Positions 1-59,944 of a stretch of 64,000 bases of DNA are shown one piece after another. Both the position numbers and the translations under genes were made by a program. Below the pieces are notes generated by a model that was not told where the DNA came from, ran no database searches, and saw only the letters and a program-made list of their open reading frames with translations. Source of the stretch: Casuarius casuarius (lineage: Eukaryota > Chordata > Aves > Casuariiformes > Casuariidae). Location: the NCBI GenBank assembly GCA_003342895.1, contig PTFA01000017.1, positions 618,016-682,015 on the forward strand. Reading direction: 5' to 3'. Every line of letters starts with the position of its first letter. Positions within the stretch are counted from its first letter, which is position 1.

Positions 1-535
1 GCAGACCAGCACAACTGAGGTACCCAGTAAAAGATTTATTTAACCCCAAAATATTACTGTCCAAAGGCAGTTTTAAGAGCCTCCAGTCTTCAGTGGAGCA
101 GGGGTCATGTCTGTGGACCAGGAGAAAGGATGGTGCACAGACAGCCAAACAGACACAACCTGCGCTAGCTCCAGAACCAGAGGTGGACAGCTGCGTCAGC
201 ACATCACCATGCCACCAGTGACTGGGCACTGCCAGTGTGGGGATTTCTGCATGCTATTCCACTGTACTTTGGGTCATTTTGGGTCTAACTACCTGGAAGT
301 GACTGCAAACAGCTAGGAGCTCCTCCTTCAGGCAAGCCAGAAGTGAAACAGTCTGGTCTGAAGGGACAGGCCATCATTAGAATGGCGCTGGGGCCCTGTG
401 GTACATGCTGCCTTTAACGCAGCTCTCTAGCTCATGCACCAGGGTTAAGCTTAGCCATATCCTTAGTACTTTAGAAGGCTGTACCTCATGTCCCTATTTT
501 CAGGGACTGTTCCATGTTTTCCAAGACACTTATCT

Positions 536-585
536 TAAAAAAACAAAAAAAAACCCAAAGCACACACACACAAGCAAACAAAAAC
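536..585. repeat. A-rich / CA simple repeat
   Basis: A runs, then CACACACACA, then more A-rich sequence. Low-complexity tract in intron 12; could be the tail of an unrecognised retroposon. Confidence 0.7.
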
Positions 586-648
586 CCTCCAAAACAACCT
601 CAAAGTCCTTTTTTATCTATCTTTTGAAATCACATTAGATACACTTAC

Positions 649-679
649 CCAAAACATTTTGCACCAGAATCCTGAGGAT
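649..679 (-). other. 31-bp pseudo-exon with strong splice sites
   Basis: On the minus strand a pyrimidine-rich tract ending GTCACTGCAG precedes 31 bases, which are followed directly by GTAAGTG. It does not encode the expected exon 13 peptide and its length is not a multiple of three, so inclusion after exon 12 would shift the frame. Probably a decoy; see findings. Confidence 0.2.
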
Positions 680-3600
680 CTGCAGTGACAAACAAAGAAA
701 TAAAGCCACCTTGGACTGGGCTTTAGCATGTTAGTGAGCTGTGAAATTATTACATTGCATTTTTTGTAGAAATTCCTTCCTGCACTCGCTTCATTGCTCA
801 CCCCCAGTACCCTTCATCAGTCAGCTCCTACTGCCCACTGCTGTCATGCCACCTCTTGCTGGAAACACACATACCTTGCTGCAGAATCTTTTCCGCTGCT
901 TTTCTTTTAGCTCTGGGATAACTGCAGGTTTAACAAAAAACACTGTACTGACTGACGAAATAAAAGTCCCCAAGGCCCTACAAAGTCTTGTGTGCTAAAG
1001 AGAACTCCAGCTCTGAATGCTGTAATACACACTGAGAGGGACAGCCTCAGGGACAGGCGAGGAGCAGCTAATCTCTCTCCCAACACAGCTGTATGGGATA
1101 TGAGTTATCACAGAGTTTTTCTTGGCAATTTTATGCAAAACTGAACAACCTGTTCCAGAGAGGGACAACTTCTGACCTCAGTGTCTGTTTGCATCAGTTT
1201 ATATTCATTTAACATTTTCAAGGTTATCTTTGCCTACCAAAGGTTGCAGAGCTGCTTTACCCTGTCCGCCCACCATGAATAAAATCTGAAAAATCCTCTT
1301 CTCATTTCTAGCCATGCAGTATCAGACCAAGCTCTAAGTCTAGATACAGCTGGGGCCAGACATGGCAGATACTAGTTCTTACACTTCCCTATGTCTTCAG
1401 TTCCCATTTTGGTTTTAAACAAAAACATTACTCCACTCAGAATCTGCATGTTTCCTCTGTCTCTGGAAAGAAATTCCTTTTGCTTGAATAGGGACCCTGA
1501 CATCCAGAGTAGCAGTAACCATGCCACTATCTGTTGTCCATACCATGTAGTTATGGGGGAGAAAAAAAGGTGCATACACAATTAAAAAAACAGAGGCTGG
1601 AGTATATTTAGAAGAAACATATGCAGAAAATACTCTGCTTTCTACTCAAGACCAAATCTCTGTCTTGAAGATCTTTATATACTTTTATTTAAACAAGTTT
1701 TAATTATGTTTATGTATTTATTTATACCTGATGGAACCATTTTACGATGGAACTCATTACCTACCTAGAAAACTGAACACAAGACACATCACAGCTTCCC
1801 TCCCAAATGAGGGCAGCCGAGAAAGCCTTTATTCTTAGGCACAGCNTCCTGATTTCTGAAAGGCCGGTAAGGGAGCAGCTTCCCGAATCTGATGATCTCC
1901 CTGTTATAAAAATCCCTTGAAGGTAAAGTCTAACAATACCAGTGCCTGAGGCATTTTGAAGAGCCATTTAACATTTCACAGACCTCTGTGATTAGTATGG
2001 TACCAGAGGAAGTAAAAGTGCTACTAAAACTTCTGAGCCCGGGTAGCTCAGCCTTGGAGGCTGAGGGCTCTGCGCTGCAGTCGCAGCCCACAGCCTGTCT
2101 TGCTGTAGCTTCCTGCATCCTCCCAGCTACTGCAGCAACTTTCCTCTCCATGCCTTGGGCGTGCGCGAATACAAGGCTTGGAGAAGCTCACATCCAGCCA
2201 AGCCAAATGGCTGGTCAGAGCCACGAGCAGTCAAGGGGAGGTCAAAGTCCCACACAGGGTGAAGAACTGTGCACTGAACCTACATTTGGATTAACTAAGA
2301 TACAGCTGTAACACCTAAAAAGCTAACAGAGAGAAAGACCAACAGCAATTAAATATCAAAGCTGAACAGAAAATCAAGAGGAATTAGGTGCCTAATTGTC
2401 ATTTGTGCTATTGCAAATTACCATCTCTACTCCACAGCGCATTTTTTTGAATAACCATTTGAACTGAGGATTAGTGAATCACACTCTAAACTTATTCTGC
2501 TGCAGATAGATTTGAAACCTGCTTTTTAAATGGTCCCCTGGGCAGCAAATAACGTCCAGTAAAAAACTTCTCCACGTAGGAGAATGACTGGCAAACCAGA
2601 ACATACATACCAAAAAGCATTGTGAATTTGTACACTCACAGTAGTTGATACAAATGGATCCAAATGAAACTACCTATTAAATGACTTAAAGCTGCCACAC
2701 AGTGAAATAACCTGATACCTAGTATGAAGAGGGGTACTGTATAAGTCTCTTTGGTGGAGAGCAAGTCTCTCCTTCAGTGGCCAGTAAAAAAAGAAGAGGA
2801 CTGAAAGGAAGGCTTTGATTCAACCTCCCAAGCAGCCGCAGCTGGGACGGCTGGCAGGGTTATTTGATCTTGCCTGTCCCTTCAGCGCCACTCACAGCAG
2901 TGAACATGCAGCTGGTTTCAAGATCGCACCAGGGTATAAACTAAGGCTTGTCAGGAACTCAGAGAGCCATTCAGTTCTCCTACAAGGGCAGCAAAGCTGC
3001 AAAAGAAGATTAGGATGGAGGGTTTGAGGTGCAAGCAGTTTAAGCAGGCCCACTAAATCAGCCTCAGATATTAAGTCAGAGCCTGGTGGCTATTCTCACC
3101 TTCCTGCATGCTGCAGAACTGAAGCTGGCCCTCTGTGTCCAGACCTAAATCTAAGAGAAAGAACTTGTGGGCCTGGGTTTTCCCGGAAATCAGGTGCATA
3201 CGAGAATAGAAGGAGACAAGCACACTACACCTTCTTAGATAGCGATTAGTCTGACTTCTGCCTGGAAAGAGATAGTGGCCCTTGGAATTGGCTTCATGGG
3301 GCAGGAAAGTAGGATAATATTGGAGCTTTCTGTTTATGCATAGTCTAGTACCATCTCTATCGATCTCCATATTTAAAACAAGGAATTGCAGATATATTGG
3401 AAAGAAAGAGAGAATTCAAGTAGATAGCTGGCTGTGCCCTCATAAACTCCCCCTCCAAATAGAAAAGGGATTCCCTCACGCCTCAATATGTATTACTGTT
3501 CAGCTAGGGTGCTGCTCTCTCTTCATAGTTGTTCCTCTACAGCTGTTAATTTTACTTGGTAAAACAACAAGAACACAAAGTTAAAGCTAAAAATATCTTT

Positions 3601-5614
3601 CAGGCAGACTTTTAGGGGTCACTGATGTGGGACTTTTTGGCCCTTTGAAAGAATTAAGCTGCCTTTTAGCATACTAGCACTTTTGCATTGCATTTCAGCC
3701 ACAAAAGCTTCAGATTCATCCCAGGTCCTGTGAGTCTGTGAATGTGTGTCCATCCATCTTTCTGTCTCCCTCCTTCTATTTCGAGCATGATATTTGTCAC
3801 AAATGCTTTGATGTCATGCAACCATCCTGGCCTTATGGAGTTGTGACGGAGTCTGAAAAATGACAGCTGCAAGATCAGCGTTAAATACAATTTCCTTTCC
3901 CTTCACCTGTTTTCCGCTATCTGTTTGCATGGTGCTCAGGTTATTAATGGAACTGACATCCCTGTACAACTGAGTGAGCAGTAGCAGCAGCCAGATAACA
4001 AGGGAGAAGCTGACAGCAGTGATCTAACCCCAGAGATAAGAGATAAGCAAACATGCCGTGGCTATTAGTTTCAGCTCTGGCCATGGGAGAAGAACATCTC
4101 CTATGGCTGCCGAACAGAAAAGCCCAGTACTCCTGAGGAGGTTAAATTAAATTTGGGATGTGAGAGAGATTATTGTTTGAGTTCAAAAATTAAAAAGTCT
4201 GTAATGAGAAATAAGCAATTGACTCAAAAAAAAAAAGTGTTGTTGACCTGATGGAAAGTGAAGAGTTATTTTTAATCAAGGAAAAGCATGGAACACTTTC
4301 TCACTAAAAGGAAATAATCTTTCATTCTCTTTATCTTCCAGCTGAAAATTGTTGCCCTTAACACTGGCATTTTCTAAACAGATATCTTAGGGAAGGCATG
4401 GGAGTGTTGGCCTCAATGTCCTGGGCCAAATTTCCAAAGTAAGTAAGTACAGCAAACTTTAAATTCCCTACATGATTTCTAACCTACACAGCATATACTT
4501 CCCTTCTTGCTTCCTGTCAGTCTGTCCCCTTCTCTTCACCTATTCACGCACTCTGTAGGATAAAGATGAGTTACACTATGAAGATAATCTCCTGGTGATA
4601 CCTTTAATGCCCAAGAGAACTGTAGACCTGTAGGAAACCAGTTAAAATGCGGCTGCCTCTTCTGAACTCCAACCCATGTTTCAACCATATCAGGAGACTT
4701 GGCTCATTGATCCCTGCAGTGAAGCTGTTACAATACAGGCAGGATCTTAATCTTTAATTTTTACATCAAAGCACTACCCCAGAAAAGGACTACACTACTT
4801 TCAGAAAGTTCACTTCCATAGAAAGAAAAGGATCGCTCAGGTTCACTCGGCACAGAACAGAAGTACACTTTCCAGTTTGAAAATGACAAAGCTGTTGCAA
4901 GACGATCCGAGTACAACTTTCTCTCTCTAATGAAAACATTAACTCTTGAGATAAGCACTCACTCCCATTGGCTTTTGAACACGAATAAAGTGCCTAAATG
5001 CAGTGCAATGAAAGCCTTTGGAAATTTCTCCTTCTTCTCCTAGATTTTCTGAAGCAAGTCTGGCAGATTCTACTAATGCTCTGATGCAGTCTTATACTTT
5101 GTGAAGTTGTCTGACATTTTTGGAACAAAGATATTAAGTCATCTCAAAAAAAAAAAAAGGTGTCTGGGATATTCTGTTTGAAATTCCATCTCCGCTCCTT
5201 ATGAAGTATCATTCTTTTGGCCTTATGCTGGCCTTCCTTCCAGAAAAATTATTTTGCATAGGATGGGTTGACAGACCCCAGGAGGCACAAAAAGCATTTT
5301 TCTTATTGCTGAGCACCCAGTGACCATTCTCAAGACTAGATGCTTTGTCCTCTCTGTGCAAAATTAGCATGTCATTAAGCAAGATTAATTTCAGCTCCTG
5401 AAGCTGTGGTGTCTGGCCTTTTTGGCTGGGTGTGCCTCAATCTTAATGAAAAGCTATACTTTACAACTCTATCTAGTGCATGTCATGAGCAGCCTATTTG
5501 AATATATGCAATAGATTCCATACTCCCTGGGCATATTGCAATGCCAGGGTTATAAATACACATGAGTGGGCATGAGAGAAGAACAGAAAACAAAGATTCT
5601 CTGTTTTTCCCACT

Positions 5615-5973
5615 ACGAGAACTTAGGAAGAGTGGAAGACATTTTCCAGACAAACAAAAGGAGATATTTTCTCACATGAAGCACAGTTAGTGGAACTCAT
5701 TGCCACGGGAAGCTGTGGATAATAAAAATTGACACAGGTTCAGAAAAGACAAACTCAGGGCTGAAAAATCCTAATAAATTCAAAGATATCACTTGTAGAT
5801 CAGGAAGCAACTGAGCTGCAGATTGTCAGAGGCTAGGGGAGGATAGGAGGAAAGTATCACTTTATGCTTCTCTTGTCCTTATGTTCATCTCTGAACATCT
5901 GCTACTGTTTGGCCACTGTCCGAGCCAGACATCGGGCCTCTGGTCCAAGCAGTATGGCTGTCATGTTCTTGGT
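5615..5973 (+). mobile_element. CR1-type LINE 3' end
   Basis: Plus-strand order matches the 3' end of sauropsid CR1-like elements: ACAAACAAAAGGAGATATTT, TCTCACATGAAGCACAGTTA, GTGGAACTCATTGCCACGGG, a diverged middle, then GGCCACTGTCCGAGCCAGAC, and GTATGGCTGTCATGTTCTT at the very end. Consensus copies end gccactgtcgga..., ...cagtatggccattcttatgttctt. No intact ORF; antisense to PHEX in intron 12. Confidence 0.8.
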
Positions 5974-8616
5974 GAAATCACCCAGCCGTGAAGAGAGAGG
6001 GACCACAGAGAGCTGGGAAAGATGGCAGGGACTCAGCTAATTGACTGGAGGGCTGCATACGACCAGTAAACTCCAGGTTCAGAAGTGAATGGCCTCAGTG
6101 GGATAACCCACGGACACGTATCTCATTTTAAGTACCTGTATTTTGTTAAATTGGGGTTTTTACAGATGGCTCTTGAATTGCTAAGGGCTAGTGGCTTAAA
6201 TTGCACTGTACTGTCCAGGGAAGTTTACTGTAGCTCTCTGAAGTCACAGAACAAACCCCTTAGGCTAAACAAAGATACCTAACACTGCCTGAGAGAGAGA
6301 CATAGCTAAGCATTATCCTTGTATTTTCCTGTGGTTCTGTTGCCTCAGTCTTCAGACTTGGAGAGATGAGAAGAGAACAAATGTTGCGTATACAACTTCC
6401 TTAGAGAGAAATAAAGCCAAGCAGCAGGCAAGTTCAGCAGGCAAAAAATGATTGTACAGTGACCTTGGGATTTGTGCTCCATGACCTAAAGAGGTTAATA
6501 ATGTTACAGAAAAATCTTATTACAGAAAAACAAGCTTTTTTTGGCTTGTCGTCCATGCTTTAAAAATAGTATTGCAGACCAACAAAATAAATTCCTATGA
6601 TAAAGGCTATTTTACAGAAGATTTGCAAACTTCTGGAAAAAAAGGCTTTTTTTTTCTAGGCATCTTTTGTGTAGAAGTCTCTTTTTCAAGCCTCTAGTTA
6701 AACCCAAGCACAAAGGGCATTTTAGGAAGGAAAAAAGTGATTAAGAAAGTAATGGCTCCTGCCCAGGAAATGGAATAATTTTACATCTCAGTGATGATCT
6801 TCCACTGAATTATCTTTTGAAGAACAGCAGCAATAAATTAGCCTTTTAAAGATGAGAGCCCTGATCACACTAGTCATGTCAATGGAGTTTCAGCTGTGGA
6901 TTCCCCTTTTCCCTGTGGCCCACCACTACAAAACACAGCTGCCAATATAATTTGTGTGCCTCTGCAGTCTGCACCTTCATTGTAAGGAAAACAAAGGCCT
7001 CCCCTCTTTTCCTCCTCTCCTCATCTGCCAGCCTTTGCAATGGCTGCAAGGTGACTCAGAGCTTGCCCAGCGCAAGAGCAACCGCTGAGAGCATCTTTTT
7101 GCGTGGCTTATACAACTTATATAGCACATACTTGAAGATTATTGCCAGAGACACCCTTGCAGCTGCACTCAGTTGAATTATCTTTTCTTTAAACAAAGGA
7201 AAAATTTAATGACCCTTATAAAAGAGAGATGTTAAAAGAGCAAGAAAAGGACTTTTTTTTTTAATCAGAGATCTCCATTGAAAATTCAGGAAGTTAACAG
7301 GCACAGTTTAAACAAGTTTCTGATTATAGTCAAATACAGAGTAAAAAAATGTAAGACTTGCACAGAGAAGAGAAGGAAGGACAGGGCAGAAAACAGCACG
7401 TCATAGCACAGTGCCGAATTCTGGTCTCTGAATCGAAGCTTCTTTGGAAGCAGCATGAGCTCCATCCAGAGAACTAGGTGAGAACTGCATGATAAAACAG
7501 ACTAGATTACCTAAGTCTGTTAAAATCTCTCTTTGCAAATGGCTTTCAGATGATATCATTTAAAACAGTGCCTCTATCATGGGAAGGGAAGAGAAGAATA
7601 GAAGGGGATAAGAGAGGAGAAAATTATTAGATGTTATCTTATTATATTGTCTTATTACAGAGGGAAAGACAAACCTTAACTCCTAAGTGTACAAGGACTA
7701 AAAGGATGATTTTTAGAGATGAAGGCTGTAAGAAGATTGTTCCCTGTGTCACATGGAATAGTACTGGTTGATTTGATCCTCTTAATGTGGTTTGGGCTCA
7801 ACATATTAGAGAAACTGAACAAGTAGCACTGGGTGTCCCCTGTGAGTAACTTAAAACAACAGAATTAACACAGTGAGTTACAGACTGAGAAATGTTTCAG
7901 TGTTTAGAAGGAGCTGACAGGCTGCTTAAAGCAAAACCCAAGTATCGATGCTACCCGAAGGCCTTTTGTAAGTCCTCCAGAAAAGTCAATGGTCCCTTTG
8001 ATTGCAAAGCATCAGGCTGACAGCAAGGAATATAAGGCAGGCCTGGGTCAAGTGCACAGGAGAGGGTGGAGACCAGCCAAGCAGCAGGCAGCAGAAAACA
8101 TGTGAAACAGTGAGTATCCCTATCATGGAGAGGATTTGCAGTTATTCTCTTTAAAGCCTGCCAAGTCATTTACAGTACAGCATTGTCATCCAAAGGGAAT
8201 CACCTTGAGGAACAGAAGAGACATCTGAGATGAGATGTTTCACTAGGAGGGTTTTCCATGCTCACAGTAAAGACATTCAGGTCCTGCAGTGATCTTATTC
8301 CTCTTTCAGGAAATGGGTAAAAAGTTTGCTCATGACCCAAACATGCCCTAGGTTAAAGAAAGAGCTAATGACAAAATAAACTGATCACATGAAGCAGGAC
8401 CAGTAAACAAAAGAACAGTTTCTACAGTCCCTTTCTTTCCAGAGCGTTCTGCAAATTCAAGAGAGCAGTAAGATTAAAAATATCGAGAAAAAGCTAAATA
8501 TATGAATCTCAGCCATTTTCATGCAACATGCAGTTCTGCTGTAGCACTTTAGGCTGCAACTCAACCCTACATTGTTAGAAGACACAATGCACCTGAAAGG
8601 ATAGTTATTGGAAGAT

Positions 8617-8715
8617 ATTTCTGGCCCCAGCTCTGACATTAGGCCCAGCGACTCCAGGCTGTTTTCTGCTTCAGTTTCTCATCCATAAACCAGGAATGAG
8701 GCCTAACCTCCTTCA
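8617..8715 (+). mobile_element. MIR-like SINE remnant
   Basis: GGCCCCAGCTCTGACATTAG, a gap, then GCTTCAGTTTCTCATCCATAA followed by ACCAGGAATGAGGCCTAACC parallels the MIR core (cccagctctgccacttac ... cctcagtttcctcatctgtaaaatggggataat). MIR copies are rare and very old in birds, so this is a fossil. Confidence 0.5.
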
Positions 8716-11430
8716 ACAAGGACCTTTCACAGCTACTGATGAAAACAATAAAAAACCAAACATCCTTTACCCAACAATTCACTTTCTTTACTTAACTAAT
8801 AATAATAAAGTATGTGGCATCTTAAGTTCTAGTAATAGAACAAGCAGAAGATAATCACACAGGACTGAAATTTGTTCCCAAGAAGACTATTTTAATAAAA
8901 AAATTCCATGGAGGTTTTAATAGCCACAGAAAATTGGAACAGTTATTTTATGTGGTGTTGGGCTCAACCCAGTAATAATTGGCTAAAATGCTATAGTTTG
9001 CTGATACAGAAGCTCAAACTAGAGGGTCCTTTCTGGCCTTTCATCTGAAAGAAGGTACCTGCAGCATCCCACTGCCCTCTGTCATAAAGCTGGGTGCTAT
9101 TTGGATAGTGCTCCGAAACAAAGGGTAAATCTGAAAAGTCCCCCAGCACCATACACTTTAACCCCCAGTCTGGAAATCTACCCAAATGCCTCTCTAGACT
9201 GTTGCCTTCCAGTAAAGTAGCAATTTCCATGAGTCTAAATTTAAACTTACAATCTGTAGTCCTAAATAATCCTAGCCAATGTGCCTTGCTTTCAGTGTAT
9301 CTTTTGGGGAAGGAAGCCAATCTTTTCTCATAAAGTACCTGAATCCTTTTGTCGTTGATGCCCAGAGTACACAAAGCACTAGTTTAAAATAAATTATTCT
9401 TCCATGGAGTAATTCTGATTATGAAAAAAAAAAGCACAATGAAATATGCACTGAGAATCATTAATTAGAAATGTTTGTACCATATGTCAGTTAGAGTTTA
9501 AAGCATAGTTTTGGTTTCTTACTTTCATCATAATATTTTATGGCATATATCATACATACCTTCTTGCCTCTAACATAAGACATCAGCTATGCCAGCATGT
9601 GGAGATGCTATTTCTCTCTAATAAAAAGTATTCTGCAAGAATGCTCTGTTACTGCATAATTGTTACTGCACTAAGTCATTATGTAACACTCGCTTGTGTC
9701 TTATAAGCCTAATCCTGTTTCTATTTCAGAAAACTAGAAAATTTTCTTCAAATCGGTAAGAATGGATTTAAACCATTTGCTATTCATAGCATGGCATGTA
9801 GCAGTATTTTTATTGTACAGCTCGAATCTAGTTTGTCATGCACTATTTGGCCCAGATTCACCCCATTACCTTCAGAAACTTAACTGAGTTGCCTAAATTG
9901 GGAGCAAAATACCATAAGTTTTCTAAACAAGTCAACAGAGGGAGACAGGTATCTCCACCCACAAAAGATCTAACTTGCTTTCCGGACACCACTTTCTCTA
10001 AGAAGGGAAAGGGAGAGCCTTTTAGGGAGTTTATTAATTTCTAGCAGTGCTTGTGTTGCTTCTCTGCTGGAAGGCAGACATCAGAGCCTGAACAAGATGA
10101 TTAAGCAGATTGTTTGCTAGAAAAACAACATCTGACTTGTATATACCTTTACAGGTATATTGTTATTAAAGAAATAAATACAAAATCCTCCTTCCCTTAG
10201 TCTGCATCTAATTTCTTAAATACCTAAAATAAAGATCATTATATTTCTAAGGGTTTCTTTTAGGGAACAAACAAGCATCACAGTCAGTAAGAAATAATAA
10301 CTGCAGTCCATTTGCCATGAGGTTAGGAAGAAAAACTGCATCATACTATCCTTCGCCTACTTTAGAGCTTGGTGGTCCATTCACCCAGCTCTACTTCATT
10401 TGCAATTCTGTGAAGGGCACCACTGTATAAAATTTGAACAGGCTATATGCGTAATTTAAGACTTTCGAATAATAAAATGTCTCAACAGCCTTTTCTCCAG
10501 AATTATCAAAAAAGCTTTGAAGTCCATGTTTGTTTTTAAATTGAAACACTGCTATTTTTATTCAAACACAGCAAGTAGGAACAGTTCAGCATACCACTTT
10601 GTTCACAGAGAGTATTCAGTGATATCCCATTGCCTCAACAAATGCAAAAAAAGTCCTGTGCATTTCCCTTCACTCTTCTATGTTCATGCCTCTCCAGACT
10701 GCTGCTCTAGGGGCACATTTGCATTTGGATGAGCTCCCTTTCCATGTATCACATGACATAAAGGCGGGAAAAGACTGACAAGGGTCTGGGAGATTTGAGT
10801 TCCTCCTGTCTTTGCCTTTACCCCCGCATTTTATTGTTACTCCATCTGAAAGCTATCTGCCATCGTTGACTGTAACACTTCGTAACTGGCATCAATCTGT
10901 CAAGACATGGCTGCTCACCTCCCTCCAGGAAGCTGGCTTTCAGGATGGGCTTCCCATGGCAACATCAGCAAAGGTACCAGATATGGACTCTTCCTATATC
11001 CCTTTCTAGGCTGGAGCCTCCATCTCTACACCAAACACCCTGAACTCTCATAGATGTTTTAGACACTTTTATTTTGTAGCTTGGTGGCACAGCTGACACC
11101 TCAATCACAGACGTGGACCTTATTAAGAAAGGCACTGTAGAGGCAAATCAGAAATCAGCTCACGGTCTACATCAACCAGCACCAGACTGGGAAAGATGGA
11201 GGAAAGGAAGGGAGAACAAGTAACAAAAATAACTTCAGGCAGAAGTAGGAGCTCAGATTGCTTGGTTTCTAGCAAAACAGAAGAAGCAACTGTCCCTTCA
11301 CGAATAAAACAATGGATAAATATTTGGAACTGCAAATGTGGTCCATGACATTCTGTTTTCATTCAAGCCAAATCATAATTTGCACTGTGTTCACTGTGAC
11401 AAGATTTTACCCACCATTTATATTTATTAC

Positions 11431-59944
<48,514 letters not shown>

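Larger units (their letters stand above)
1..11430 (-). other. PHEX intron 12, 5' part (at least 11.4 kb)
   Basis: Intron sequence running off the window. It contains a CR1 3' end (about 5615-5973), a MIR-like piece (about 8617-8715), an A/CA-rich tract (536-585) and a 31-bp pseudo-exon with good splice sites (649-679). Reading the minus strand for the expected exon 13 peptide (26 residues around LAKVGYPEFI) gave no match. Open frames, such as the 127-codon one at 8991-9374, match nothing I recognise. Confidence 0.85.

Noticed and set aside
2035..2090. tRNA-like start (GCCCGGGTAGCTCAG resembles the 5' end and A box of tRNA-Lys).
   Set aside because: No B box (GGTTCAANTCC) follows at the right distance and the acceptor arms do not pair.
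8991..9374. 127-codon minus-strand ORF with a VLGDF stretch recalling LINE endonuclease motifs.
   Set aside because: The match is a few residues only; no other endonuclease or reverse transcriptase block surrounds it.
9541..9600. Possible exon ending at a GTATGT donor on the minus strand (near 9559).
   Set aside because: The translation shows no resemblance to exon 13 or any other PHEX residues and there is no good acceptor.
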